The notes below the pieces were generated by a model. That model was given only the letters and a program-made list of their open reading frames with translations, was not told the DNA's origin and did no database searches. Of a DNA stretch of 64,000 bases, positions 9,826-19,385 are shown piece after piece. Location: the NCBI GenBank assembly GCA_900199595.1, contig FZRB01000009.1:35073-99072 (forward strand), written 5' to 3'. Made by a program: the position numbers and the translations under genes. The number at the start of each line of letters is the position of its first letter. The stretch's first letter is position 1. Source of the DNA: Lachnospiraceae bacterium. Lineage in GTDB: Bacteria > Bacillota > Clostridia > Lachnospirales > Lachnospiraceae.

Positions 9826-9867
9826 AATCTAATAATAATGCCCTTCAACCATCAGCCTAGCTGACAT

Positions 9868-11256
9868 TTATTTCTTCTTTCTCTTAAATACATGTATGGC
9901 AGGATATATGTCATACTCATAAGTAAATACTGTCTGACTATAATCAACCTTTATTCCACTATTCTTTTCAGATAATAAATACTGTTTATCCTTATTCTCA
10001 TAATAGGATTCTTTATCTTCATCCTTGATTCTTTTATACTGTCCATCCAGATATCCGGACACCTTGATTACATCTCCGGACTTTATTATTTCATCATCCG
10101 ATGAATTGAAGAATAAAGTATAAAGTTCCTGCTGTGATTCATCAAGATCCTCTTGTTCCTTTGGAAATGATATCAGATATAATTTCTTTCCTATCCTTAT
10201 GACTTCCTTTACCACGTATTTGCCGGAAACCCATCTGGTATAATTTTCATAAGGAGTATTCAGAAGCTCCTGATAAGATATCTCTCTTTTTTCATCTGAA
10301 TCATTTTTCTCTGATTTGTCTGTCTCGACTTTTTCTTCAGATCTAGGAGCTTCCTCAAGAACATATCCGGAAATTGGTTTAATTACCGGATACTCAAATC
10401 CATAAGCATCTGAATCCTTGAATACACAGCATTTTGATATATCGGAAAATGTACCATATATCTTTACTTTATCTCCCACCTTTAATGTAGGCATATTAAC
10501 CTGTTTAAGATATTTACCAAGACTGTTTGAGTAGCTTCCTATTACCATTCCGATACTGTCTGTATCGATTCTGAAGTATTCGCTTTCTGCTGTTTCTCCT
10601 GAGAAGCATACCGTGCCTTCTACATAGACAGTTTTATCAATATATGTTTTTTCTGAAATCACTTCCGGTGTAAGCTCCATAGCTTTCTTCTCAATACTTT
10701 TAAGAGTCTTACCCTTATAGTACCATTTCGTTTTAGCCTCTACTCCATCCTCGTAATAAATCCTGCAGCCATATAAAGTATTTTCATTATATCTGGCAAC
10801 GGTATATGTATTTTCGTTCTCATATTCCTTTACCATTCCATGTCTTTTACCGCCTTCATATGAACCCTTCTCATATGAGCCATCTATATATGTTATCTTT
10901 CCGCTGCCATCGAATTTGCCTTTTTTCCATGCGCCTGAATATGTAAGTTTCTCGTCATCACTGACAAAAACGCCCTTACCGTGGGGCTTTTCATTTTTCA
11001 TCTTTCCCTTGTATATTCCGGTATATTCCTTACCCTGCCACTTAACGGTTATCTGGGTTGATTTAGCATCAGTAACAGGAGCATCTGTATCCGTAGCGTC
11101 AGTTGCGCTGGAGCTGTTTGCATCAGAAAGAAGCCCTTTGCTCTTTGCCAGGGCTATTCCTCCAAAAACGGTGCACACAAAAAGAATGGTACAGATAATC
11201 CATACCATATTACTCTTTTTTGAATTCTCATCTATTTCAGTATCATTATTACTCAT
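9868..11256 (-). CDS. Membrane-anchored MORN-repeat protein, paralogue B
   Basis: A 462-residue protein with a TM segment at about residues 18-38, a Ser/Thr/Ala/Asp-rich linker, MORN repeats (GKGVFVSDDEKLTYSGAWK, GSGKITYIDGSYEKG, about residues 90-145) and two beta-rich modules like those of paralogue A. A Lys/Glu/Asp-rich linker (about 315-335, around RSEEKVETDKSEKNDSDEK) separates the modules and is absent from A. The C-terminus ends in a run of basic residues. It is transcribed upstream of A in the same direction. A 171-bp AT-rich gap precedes it, which may hold an internal promoter, though I could not define one. No catalytic motif is seen. Confidence 0.8.
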   Translation of the reverse strand: MSNNDTEIDENSKKSNMVWIICTILFVCTVFGGIALAKSKGLLSDANSSSATDATDTDAPVTDAKSTQITVKWQGKEYTGIYKGKMKNEKPHGKGVFVSDDEKLTYSGAWKKGKFDGSGKITYIDGSYEKGSYEGGKRHGMVKEYENENTYTVARYNENTLYGCRIYYEDGVEAKTKWYYKGKTLKSIEKKAMELTPEVISEKTYIDKTVYVEGTVCFSGETAESEYFRIDTDSIGMVIGSYSNSLGKYLKQVNMPTLKVGDKVKIYGTFSDISKCCVFKDSDAYGFEYPVIKPISGYVLEEAPRSEEKVETDKSEKNDSDEKREISYQELLNTPYENYTRWVSGKYVVKEVIRIGKKLYLISFPKEQEDLDESQQELYTLFFNSSDDEIIKSGDVIKVSGYLDGQYKRIKDEDKESYYENKDKQYLLSEKNSGIKVDYSQTVFTYEYDIYPAIHVFKRKKK

Positions 11257-11427
11257 AATAAATAAGGTAATTCCTTTTGATTATAATTCGTATCTAAACA
11301 AGTATTAAATTTTAGTAAACTTCGCTGTAAAAAAGATTAAACAACTAAATAATAATTATACCATATTATCAATGTTAATCCAACTTATTAAAATATATTG
11401 TCATTAACGCAAATAGTAATAATAGCA

Positions 11428-13566
11428 TCAATACGTCACCGTATCCACTATCATTTGCAGTTTTTTATCATATACAACCACATTTATTCCATCTTCATCA
11501 GGAGAATAATCCTTCTGGTTTATTATTATCTTTGATACCCCATCACCACTGATAATATCATATCCCAGTCCCTGCAAATGGATACTGTCGGAGTTCTGAT
11601 CTGAATCAGATATATTACCATCATCTATAACTGCCGCATAAGGCTTTATTTCTTCAGACGCTTTTGCAGACATATATATCACTGTATTTTCTCTATTTTT
11701 GTAATGCTCGATATACTTGGAAAGCTTATCCGACTCTGCTGCCTCATCATCCTCAGAGTTTTCGTCAGTTTTTTCTTCAGTATTTCCATCAACACTGCCA
11801 TTTTCTATATCTATTTTCAAATGCACTGCTTCTCTATAATTCTTAACCCTCTCATTATATAGATACAGCTTCTTAAGTTCAGGGCTTAGTTCCTCGAACT
11901 GCTTTCCGTCCTCAAGCGCTTTGGCAAGGGCGGTTTCTGTATCAAAGGATTCTCTTTCTGAAGCTTCCCAGGTATCAAAATATGTATCATCAACTATAGT
12001 CTCTGAATCATTATCATATACTACTATATTGATTCCTCTCTTATTCCAGGAATAGTCTTCGCCATCTATTTTGATATTTGATACATCTCCACTGTTAGAA
12101 CTTCCGCTGTTAATAGTATACTGAATCCCCTTAGGAAAACGTCCTGTATATCCTATTGCATCTCCATTCGATAGTTCTTTGTTCTCTGACTGATCTGAAA
12201 GCTTTTCATAGACAGCTCTTTCATACTTTACATTTCCCTTTTCAAAAACTCCCAGATATGAAGCTTTATCATCTATCTGTGAAAGAGCTGTAAGACCGGT
12301 CTCTGAAAGCTTGCTACGGTTAGTTTCGTCAAGTCTTCTGCCGGCACTTCCCCTTACACTGATCAGAGCGGTAAAATTACCTCCCTCAGAGAGTACTGAC
12401 ATATAATCCCCTATCGAAGTCGTTTCTTTAAGCCTGATTACAGTTTCTATTTTCTCCTGATACTCAGCCAGCTGGCTGTCCATGTATAAATAATCCGATT
12501 TCCCACGCACATCCGTGGCACCGCACTCTTCGGTCAGATACTTTCCGAACCAGTCGGTCAGTTTCTTTGCGCCATAGTAATTATTATGCTTCTTATTTTC
12601 AGCGTCTGTTGCAGGATTGTAACCAATATCATCAATAAGCGGTTCAAATACAAAATCAATAAACTCTACGCCCTCGCTGTCAGCCAGTGCCTGGATAGAA
12701 AAATGTTCCTTATTTCCCCAGTTACCCACAGAAGGCGTCTTATACATTATAAGCTTAATGCCCTTATCATTGCAGAATTTCACAAGCTCCTTAAAGTATT
12801 TCTCAGACTTCTCATGAACATCTACCCTGGCCTCTACATTTGTATTTACCACACTTGTGGAAAGAGGCATTTCCTCATAAGTTCCTTCATTGAAGATTCT
12901 CTTGGTTCTGAGATTGTAGCCTCTCAGATAGCTTCTCGGCTTATAGTTCAGTTTATGAAAATCCGTCCTTCCTAATTCTGCCCATCTGGAATGATACGTG
13001 AGAAGGGGAAATGTATAGCCCAGCACCGCTCCCATTCCATTTGACGCTTCGTTAATTGCCTCACGCTTAACAGCTGAATACTTCATTCCGTTAAGAGCCT
13101 TTTCATAGAAGCCCTTACCAACATCACGTCTCATCATGGACACATCGAAAACAACTGTTTTCAGAGTATCCGGGTGAAGTCTGTAGGCCTCCTTAACCCA
13201 ATAATAAGAAGCCAGTACCGGCTGTGCCTCAGAGGTTATGCTGTAAGCACATATACCGTAATTTTCATAAAGCTCCATTGGAGTTATTCCTACTGAAGTC
13301 ATGCTGGCACCCACAAAGAGTGTTTCTATACGGTTCTTCGGTTCCTCATAGAAGCCTGCCGTTGCATCCTCGTTAGTGGACTCATATGCAGCCACCTCTC
13401 CCACTTCATCAATGGAGAGCGGACTTCCTTCTCCGTCACCGATTGCATCCTCAGACAGCCAGACCGGTCTGAAGAAGATATTTGCGAACACAAAAAGAGC
13501 CAGAAAGATTAGGCCGAACATGAATATCTTTGCAATTGTCTGCAAGGTCTTTTTCATACTATCCAT
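11428..13566 (-). CDS. SGNH-hydrolase-like membrane protein with C-terminal ILEI-like repeats
   Basis: A 712-residue protein with an N-terminal TM anchor (about residues 13-31). An SGNH/AlgJ/DltD-like domain follows, with TLFVGASMTSVGITPMEL (GAS at about 86-88) in place of the GDS nucleophile block and a late YYGAKKLTDWFG segment that could hold the catalytic acid/base region. Such proteins often move or remove acyl groups on extracellular glycans. The C-terminal part holds two related modules with the pattern I-x-I-(6-9)-RGINIVVYDNDSETIVD and DGINVVVYDKKLQMIVD, resembling the ILEI/FAM3 fold in short stretches. This pairing is unusual. An O-acylation role is inferred from the domain and locus, not proved; the serine nucleophile context GAS is weaker than classical GDS. 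Confidence 0.66.
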   Translation of the reverse strand: MDSMKKTLQTIAKIFMFGLIFLALFVFANIFFRPVWLSEDAIGDGEGSPLSIDEVGEVAAYESTNEDATAGFYEEPKNRIETLFVGASMTSVGITPMELYENYGICAYSITSEAQPVLASYYWVKEAYRLHPDTLKTVVFDVSMMRRDVGKGFYEKALNGMKYSAVKREAINEASNGMGAVLGYTFPLLTYHSRWAELGRTDFHKLNYKPRSYLRGYNLRTKRIFNEGTYEEMPLSTSVVNTNVEARVDVHEKSEKYFKELVKFCNDKGIKLIMYKTPSVGNWGNKEHFSIQALADSEGVEFIDFVFEPLIDDIGYNPATDAENKKHNNYYGAKKLTDWFGKYLTEECGATDVRGKSDYLYMDSQLAEYQEKIETVIRLKETTSIGDYMSVLSEGGNFTALISVRGSAGRRLDETNRSKLSETGLTALSQIDDKASYLGVFEKGNVKYERAVYEKLSDQSENKELSNGDAIGYTGRFPKGIQYTINSGSSNSGDVSNIKIDGEDYSWNKRGINIVVYDNDSETIVDDTYFDTWEASERESFDTETALAKALEDGKQFEELSPELKKLYLYNERVKNYREAVHLKIDIENGSVDGNTEEKTDENSEDDEAAESDKLSKYIEHYKNRENTVIYMSAKASEEIKPYAAVIDDGNISDSDQNSDSIHLQGLGYDIISGDGVSKIIINQKDYSPDEDGINVVVYDKKLQMIVDTVTY

Positions 13567-13627
13567 TTAGTTGAGATTCTACGTTTCACTCAAAATGACT
13601 TTCCTATTTTTATAAATTAAATACAGA

Positions 13628-14848
13628 TTAATTCGACATCAGTTTCTCAAGTTCTTCTACGATTCTCTCGCAGGCTTTTCCATCTTCATAACATCCCTTG
13701 TCATCAAGAAATGCCCTGACACCGGTTCTGTATGAAGCTTCTTCAAACTGGGTAATAGCCTTTTCCAGTTCCTGCTGACTCTTTGCAACAGGGAATGGAG
13801 TTGTATCTATGGAATAATAGAAACCTCTCTCCTGATCATAAAGTTCAAGGTCCGGAGTATATAAGAATATGGGTCTTTCGGTTAACATAAAATCAAAAAC
13901 CCAACTGGAATAATCAGAAATCCCTATATCTATTCCCGGAAGCAGCTCCTGCATATCTCCGTAGAAAGAGCCATCCTTCAGCCATTCGTTTTCTTTAAAT
14001 CCCCAGGCTGCACGATCTTTATTATGGGCTCTTACGATGATTATCACTTCTTTGTTATATTTCTTTTCAAGAACTTTCTTTAAGCTCTCAAAATCTAGTG
14101 GAACATACTTCGATGAATTCTCCCTGAAGGTCGGCGCATAGAGAACTATCAGCTTCTCATTTCCACCGTCTATATCAAAGTATCTTTCAACCTTACGTCT
14201 CTTCTCCTTCATTCTCTCTTCATTGAAGAAGATATCATTTCTTGCGTGTCCGAACTTAAGGAATGGAACATCCTTCCAGAAGGTTTCCCTGAATACATTT
14301 TCCTCAAATGTACTGTTGGTTATACAGTAATCTGTCACATTATTTGCCTTGGCCGCACGGTTCATCCACTTGCGGTTTCCGCCCAGACGCTTGATTCCGA
14401 GGCTTCCGTGCCAGGTATTGAGGTAATACTGTCCCTTTGATTTAGGCATGCCGTACCAGACCATATTCAGGGCATTGTCAATCCATATCTTGGAGGTAGC
14501 CATGGCATCATACATAGCCTTGGTTCTGAACTCAACCAGCTTCACCTCTGGCGGATAGTGACGTCTCGTCTCAGCAAATGTATACTCGTTGTCATATACC
14601 GAATAGATTTCCACATCCTTCTTTTGTCTGATAAGTTCCTCAACTATATAGCGGGGATTGCATGAGAAATCCTTGTCGTAAGACATCACGAATATTCTGT
14701 TGTTTTTAATCTTCTTCGGCTTTCCATAGTAGAGCTTCCTGGCAATCCAGCCTACAGCTGAATCAACCTTAAGTCGTCTGTCGAAGAAGTCGAATCCGTG
14801 CCGGAAGAAATTTCCCTGCACAAGATACGTAATCATTTTGTTGGACAT
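13628..14848 (-). CDS. CDP-glycerol:glycerophosphate transferase family (TagB/TagF-like)
   Basis: A 406-residue member of the Glyphos_transf family. Visible blocks are YYLNTWHGSLGIKRLGG (His of the first motif), FGHARNDIFF, an ILYAPTF-type strand (VLYAPTFRENSSK) and DIGISDYSSWVFDFMLTERP, followed by DLELYDQERGFYY. These match teichoic-acid glycerol- or ribitol-phosphate transferases. It lacks the N-terminal GT2-like module of the second family member in this locus. It would transfer an alditol phosphate from a CDP donor to the growing surface polymer. The IspD/TarI-type cytidylyltransferase four genes upstream could supply the donor. Confidence 0.88.
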   Translation of the reverse strand: MSNKMITYLVQGNFFRHGFDFFDRRLKVDSAVGWIARKLYYGKPKKIKNNRIFVMSYDKDFSCNPRYIVEELIRQKKDVEIYSVYDNEYTFAETRRHYPPEVKLVEFRTKAMYDAMATSKIWIDNALNMVWYGMPKSKGQYYLNTWHGSLGIKRLGGNRKWMNRAAKANNVTDYCITNSTFEENVFRETFWKDVPFLKFGHARNDIFFNEERMKEKRRKVERYFDIDGGNEKLIVLYAPTFRENSSKYVPLDFESLKKVLEKKYNKEVIIIVRAHNKDRAAWGFKENEWLKDGSFYGDMQELLPGIDIGISDYSSWVFDFMLTERPIFLYTPDLELYDQERGFYYSIDTTPFPVAKSQQELEKAITQFEEASYRTGVRAFLDDKGCYEDGKACERIVEELEKLMSN

Positions 14849-14882
14849 TTTTATTTTCCATTTCTATATATTGTTTTAGCTA

Positions 14883-15851
14883 TTACAGTATGAACGGCTT
14901 ATATACTATATGCTTCTCCTTATCTGCATCCTCCGGTATCTGCATATAATCCCCATACAGCTTTGTAAGATACTTATCGTACGCTCTCGGAATGGCGCAT
15001 TTCATATCACCAAAATCCATTTCAACCGTTTCAACCAGTTCGCTTCTCTTATACAGTTCTCCGAAGAAATGTTTTCTTCCGCATGGAGTAGTCACATACT
15101 TTGACCTGTTATTTCGGCACATACCGTTCCAGCGGTTGGCCAGTCTGGTCCAGAAGTTTATAGGCAGAACAGCCAGCGGCATACCCAGAAGAATCTTTAT
15201 AATAAAAACCTTGCGGACCTTTTTAATATATTCACGATCAATCTGGAAAGAATCTGATTCTTCTTCATCTCTTAAAGAATGATGCAGATTATTATCATTA
15301 ACAAGCTTCATCATCATCTTCCGGTCTCTCCAGAACTTTCTGCAGGAAAGCAGAAGTCCCAGTGCCAGAGAGCCAAAGCCATGTATTTTTCTGAGTACAG
15401 GATTATCAAATGTATTCTCTATGATAAATATATCGATAAATGCACCGCATTCATCAGTATAATAATCCTCCCTGGTTTTAACCGAGGTACATTTAAGTCT
15501 TACTCTTGAAAAAAGCAGTGCCAGATTATCCGTCTCTTCGGGGGTATGTATCCAGTATTTCTTTCCCATTTTCTTCTTAAAGAGACGTCTGAACTTTTCA
15601 TAATCACGTCGGGGCATGTTAATGTCTATATCATCATCCCAGGGAATGATTGCCCCGTGGCGGACCGCACCAAGAACACTGCCTCCACCAAGCTCGTAAC
15701 GAATGTTGTACTTTTTACAAAAACGTACTATATCTCTTAGTATATCGTACAGAGTATTCTGGAGACTAAGCAGCTGCTCATCAGTTAATTCAATTGTATC
15801 CTTCGAGCAAAGATGCTTGAAGGCATCTACGGTTGATAGTGAGTAATTCAT
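14883..15851 (-). CDS. LicD family phosphotransferase, second copy
   Basis: A 322-residue LicD-type protein. The signature GGGSVLGAVRHGAIIPWDDD spans about residues 55-74, and Asp72, 73, 74 and 76 form the acidic cluster. The N-terminal LQNTLYDILRDIVRFC helix is also typical. It sits 10 bp downstream of the TagF-like fusion gene and 34 bp upstream of the TagB/TagF-like gene, so it is probably co-expressed with the poly(alditol phosphate) machinery. It may attach a phospho-substituent (choline, ethanolamine or aminoethylphosphonate) to that polymer. The substrate cannot be told from sequence. Confidence 0.88.
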   Translation of the reverse strand: MNYSLSTVDAFKHLCSKDTIELTDEQLLSLQNTLYDILRDIVRFCKKYNIRYELGGGSVLGAVRHGAIIPWDDDIDINMPRRDYEKFRRLFKKKMGKKYWIHTPEETDNLALLFSRVRLKCTSVKTREDYYTDECGAFIDIFIIENTFDNPVLRKIHGFGSLALGLLLSCRKFWRDRKMMMKLVNDNNLHHSLRDEEESDSFQIDREYIKKVRKVFIIKILLGMPLAVLPINFWTRLANRWNGMCRNNRSKYVTTPCGRKHFFGELYKRSELVETVEMDFGDMKCAIPRAYDKYLTKLYGDYMQIPEDADKEKHIVYKPFIL

Positions 15852-15861
15852 GACACCTCAT

Positions 15862-18636
15862 TTATAATTTTACAGCTGCCTCGTACACTCTCTTGCAGGC
15901 ATTCTGGTCATTATAAGGGAAGAATGCATCTATAGTCTTCTTATAATTCTCATCCAGTTTGCAGTCATTTTCCATAGCCTTTATCAGCTGATCCACCAGC
16001 TCATCATTTGTCCTGCATACCGGACCGAAGCCTGTATCCTCTTCGTCATATTGTGGTGGAAGCTCTGCAGGATGGAAATAAACAAGCGGTCTTCTCATAT
16101 AAGCAAAATCAAACTGTATTCCGGAGTAATCGGTAACCATAAGTGCTGACTCCTTCAGCATCTTTTCATAATTAGCCTTTACACCCGGTACTATATCCAC
16201 GAAACTGTTCTTATCATAATCTCCGGCCTGCGGGCTGAGTATCGGATGAACCAGATAGATTATCCTGTAGCCTGTTTTTTTAGCAGCATCTATCAGTCTC
16301 TTGTCGTTGATAAGTGAATTGTATATTTTATAGTATGTAGTTCTTTTAAAGTTTACACTGTATTCGTGCTGCTTACCCTTCTCATTGGTACCTGCAGTAA
16401 CATTTCTTCTCCAGGTCGGAGTAATGAGTATCTGCTTCTTCGGAGTTCCTACAAGACCATCATATCTTGGTGCACCTGTAAGGGTTATCATATCCTGTGT
16501 ATAACCATAGATAGGTTTCATGATATTCTCCACTTCCTTAGGAGAAACACAGAAATAATGCTTTGTATTATCATAGAATCTGTTCTGATACTGAGCTATT
16601 TTCTGTATTGTCAGTCCATGCTGCAGACACACTACCTTAGCCTTAAAAAGATCTCTTACATATATATCAGTTGAAAGCAGGAAACCCATATACTGCTTTA
16701 TATCAATTCTTGTGGCAAAAAGCATATCTGCCTTAAGGCACTTTAGTCTGGTCTTAAATGTATTAAATGGAAGAAGCGTTTTATATTTTTTACTAAGCTC
16801 CTTATATTCATTTGTATCCTTATTGATTATGTAGTATGTATCAATATCCTTAACATTTTTATTCATGTACTCATAGAAGTACTGACCGTTATCACCGCCC
16901 TTAAAGAGCTGATCGTAGGTTATCCAGATAGGCTTCTTATTCTCTGGAGCTCCGCCTATACTGTCTTCGGATGTCTTTCTGAATGCCCTGCCGAGTTTAA
17001 CAGCCATTCTGAGAAACAGCATCTCAAGAACCTTCTTTTTACCAAATTTCTTTCTTCCGTGTTTTGCAATACCATACATCATTTTAAACTCATGTCTGAG
17101 ATGATTACCTATGGTCTTAGGTTCAATATTCAGCTGCTTTTTATCATCATCATAACTCATTATTCTGTTACTGAATATCCAATAACACTCAGGAACCTTG
17201 GTAGTCAGTCTGGACTGCATGGATATAAAGTAAATGCCGGTTCTTACCTTAGCATTTTCATATGAGTATTCAAAATATATCTTGTCTTTCTTTTTCAGTT
17301 CTTTTACAGGAACAGCTACTCTAAATGCGTAGCCCTTCTTTATCGTTTTACCAAACTGTCTTACGTGAGTATATACATCAATTCTTTCTACAGGCAGCCT
17401 CTTCTTTCCAAAGCATACCTCAAGAAGAACCTTATCAAAATCGGCATAGTAAATATTTGCCAGCTCGCCCTCTATGATAAGATTATTTCCGTCAAAATTG
17501 ACGGTCTTGAAATTAACTATTGCCTTATCGAATCTCTCTATGATTATCCCTTTACACTCAGCAAACCAACCATCAGGATTGTCATAAGCTTCTCCGGCAG
17601 TTTTTTTGTCCAGCTTCACAGCCTTTGCGCAGAGTGACATATCATCATACTTAAGTCGAAGAAACTTAATTGACATGAATCTTGGAACAGTTCTTCTATG
17701 TGTCCACTTACACTGAACTATTATCTCATCATCCATAAGTCTCAGAGCTTCAGTAAGAAGTCGGAAGAATTCATCTACCTCCTCATTCATTATGATATTT
17801 TTATTTCTGTCATTTGCATTCTGTGTGATCTTCAGCTGAATTAGCTCTAAGATACCACCCTGTATAACAGGAGATTCCCGACGTTCTCTGAGAAGTGGAA
17901 GATAATAATCCCTGAGCTCCGGGATGTAATATTCTTTGTCATACATAGGTCTGTAATTATAGAAATCATTTGGCAGATAATCAGTAATAAGAACCTTTTC
18001 CCGAAGGATATAATACTTTTTCACCTTGTCATAAACTCTGATCAGGAAAAGCTCCTCACCTGTTTTGACTTTTTCATCAAATCTGATATCTCCAATTGAT
18101 TCTCTGTTAATGATAACAGCATCAAGGGTAAGGCTTAAGTGAAATGGATTCTCATACGAATCATATACCCTATCCAGATCACTGAAATATATCTGATTGA
18201 ACCTCTTGCCATCCACCTCCTGAAATGGCCAGTAGGATACCATATCAACCGAATTTTTATCAATAGCTTCAAATGCTGCATTAAAACATTCCGTCTCCGC
18301 TTTAACTCCGGGACGGGAAAACAGGATATATCCGGATTTTACTTCCTCAAGTCCCTTATTGTAACAGCGCATTCTTAATGAATCAGCCGGTACATTTTTT
18401 AAGTCATCGATATCAGAAGTTTTTCTTACATCTACCTTAATATCCTTGGAATCCTGAGTAAATCTCTTGATCCACTTGTGAGACATATCATTATCCGCAG
18501 CATCATAAATAATCACACTAAGGTCATATGCATCCGGTGATTTTGAAGCACCTGAAAAAGCAGGAACCTCTCCGGTCATTCCCACATCTATCGTATCATT
18601 TTCTATTACTATTATTCTTGTTAATTCTTTACTCAT
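15862..18636 (-). CDS. GT2-like / TagF-type CDP-alditol phosphotransferase fusion
   Basis: A 924-residue protein. Residues 1-260 resemble a degenerate GT2 domain, with a DLSVIIYDAADND start but no clear DXD. A beta-rich central region follows (about 260-540). The C-terminal 375 residues are a full Glyphos_transf domain: PIWITYDQLFKGGDNG, VVCLQHGLTIQKIA, LTGAPRYDGL, ILITPTWRRN and LMVTDYSGIQFDFAYMRRP. The layout is that of the large TagF polymerases that build poly(glycerol- or ribitol-phosphate) chains. Its start ATG overlaps the stop of the cytidylyltransferase gene by four bases. Polymerase versus primase activity cannot be separated from this reading. Confidence 0.85.
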   Translation of the reverse strand: MSKELTRIIVIENDTIDVGMTGEVPAFSGASKSPDAYDLSVIIYDAADNDMSHKWIKRFTQDSKDIKVDVRKTSDIDDLKNVPADSLRMRCYNKGLEEVKSGYILFSRPGVKAETECFNAAFEAIDKNSVDMVSYWPFQEVDGKRFNQIYFSDLDRVYDSYENPFHLSLTLDAVIINRESIGDIRFDEKVKTGEELFLIRVYDKVKKYYILREKVLITDYLPNDFYNYRPMYDKEYYIPELRDYYLPLLRERRESPVIQGGILELIQLKITQNANDRNKNIIMNEEVDEFFRLLTEALRLMDDEIIVQCKWTHRRTVPRFMSIKFLRLKYDDMSLCAKAVKLDKKTAGEAYDNPDGWFAECKGIIIERFDKAIVNFKTVNFDGNNLIIEGELANIYYADFDKVLLEVCFGKKRLPVERIDVYTHVRQFGKTIKKGYAFRVAVPVKELKKKDKIYFEYSYENAKVRTGIYFISMQSRLTTKVPECYWIFSNRIMSYDDDKKQLNIEPKTIGNHLRHEFKMMYGIAKHGRKKFGKKKVLEMLFLRMAVKLGRAFRKTSEDSIGGAPENKKPIWITYDQLFKGGDNGQYFYEYMNKNVKDIDTYYIINKDTNEYKELSKKYKTLLPFNTFKTRLKCLKADMLFATRIDIKQYMGFLLSTDIYVRDLFKAKVVCLQHGLTIQKIAQYQNRFYDNTKHYFCVSPKEVENIMKPIYGYTQDMITLTGAPRYDGLVGTPKKQILITPTWRRNVTAGTNEKGKQHEYSVNFKRTTYYKIYNSLINDKRLIDAAKKTGYRIIYLVHPILSPQAGDYDKNSFVDIVPGVKANYEKMLKESALMVTDYSGIQFDFAYMRRPLVYFHPAELPPQYDEEDTGFGPVCRTNDELVDQLIKAMENDCKLDENYKKTIDAFFPYNDQNACKRVYEAAVKL

Positions 18637-19385
18637 AGATCTATATGAAGCTCCTCCGCAAACATCTTAAACTGATCATAGAAATAATCTGCTCTCAGTC
18701 TTTCCAGATCCTCTGGTGTTGTAACTTTGATGTTGTTTCTCTCTCCGATATAAAGTCTTACCTCTTCTCCAAGCTCTATAAATAACTCGCTTGATGAAAC
18801 CGGATTGGTTATTCCTCTTTTTTCAGCCTCACTGTGTGCCCAGAGAATTTTTTCCATGGTATATCCCTGAGGGGCTTGTGTAATATACATAGAGCTTCTC
18901 TTATAGCTCTTCATACATTTCTCACCATCATCACTATATAGAAGTGAATCTATGCTCGGTGTCACTGGAACAGCAGTACCACACTCTCTCGCAATTCTTA
19001 TACAGTCGGATATAAGCTTCTCAGAAAGCATTGGTCTTACACCGTCACATATGAGGATTATATCATCAGGAGCTGTAGCAACCTTTGCAGTTTCAACCAC
19101 TCCGTTATGAATGGATTCATAACCTGTTTCACCACCCGGAACTACACTTCTCACCTTCTGAACCTTGAACTTTTCTATCAGCTCATTCAGATAGTCTATC
19201 CAGTCAGCCTTGCATGCAACTACGATATCATCCACCTCAGGATGATTTGCAAAATGTTCCATAGTTCTGATAATTATCGGCTTTCCGCCAACTACCAGAA
19301 ACTGCTTAGGCATATCACTTGATTTCATTCTAGTACCGACACCGCCGGCAAAAAGCATTGCAGTAACCAATTTTATTTCCTCCAT
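18633..19385 (-). CDS. IspD/TarI-family cytidylyltransferase
   Basis: A 250-residue enzyme with the IspD/TarI signature: VTAMLFAGGVGTRMKSSDMP followed by KQFLVVGGKPI (CTP-binding loop with the conserved PKQF lysine), ILICDGVRPMLS (metal-binding Asp) and ITQAPQGY. Family members make CDP-methylerythritol (IspD) or CDP-ribitol (TarI). Location between a polyprenyl sugar-phosphate transferase and a TagF-type polymerase favours TarI or a related alditol activator for a teichoic-acid-like polymer. No TarJ reductase is next to it. Its start codon follows directly on the stop codon of the upstream gene, and its stop overlaps the next start by four bases. Confidence 0.85.
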   Translation of the reverse strand: MEEIKLVTAMLFAGGVGTRMKSSDMPKQFLVVGGKPIIIRTMEHFANHPEVDDIVVACKADWIDYLNELIEKFKVQKVRSVVPGGETGYESIHNGVVETAKVATAPDDIILICDGVRPMLSEKLISDCIRIARECGTAVPVTPSIDSLLYSDDGEKCMKSYKRSSMYITQAPQGYTMEKILWAHSEAEKRGITNPVSSSELFIELGEEVRLYIGERNNIKVTTPEDLERLRADYFYDQFKMFAEELHIDL

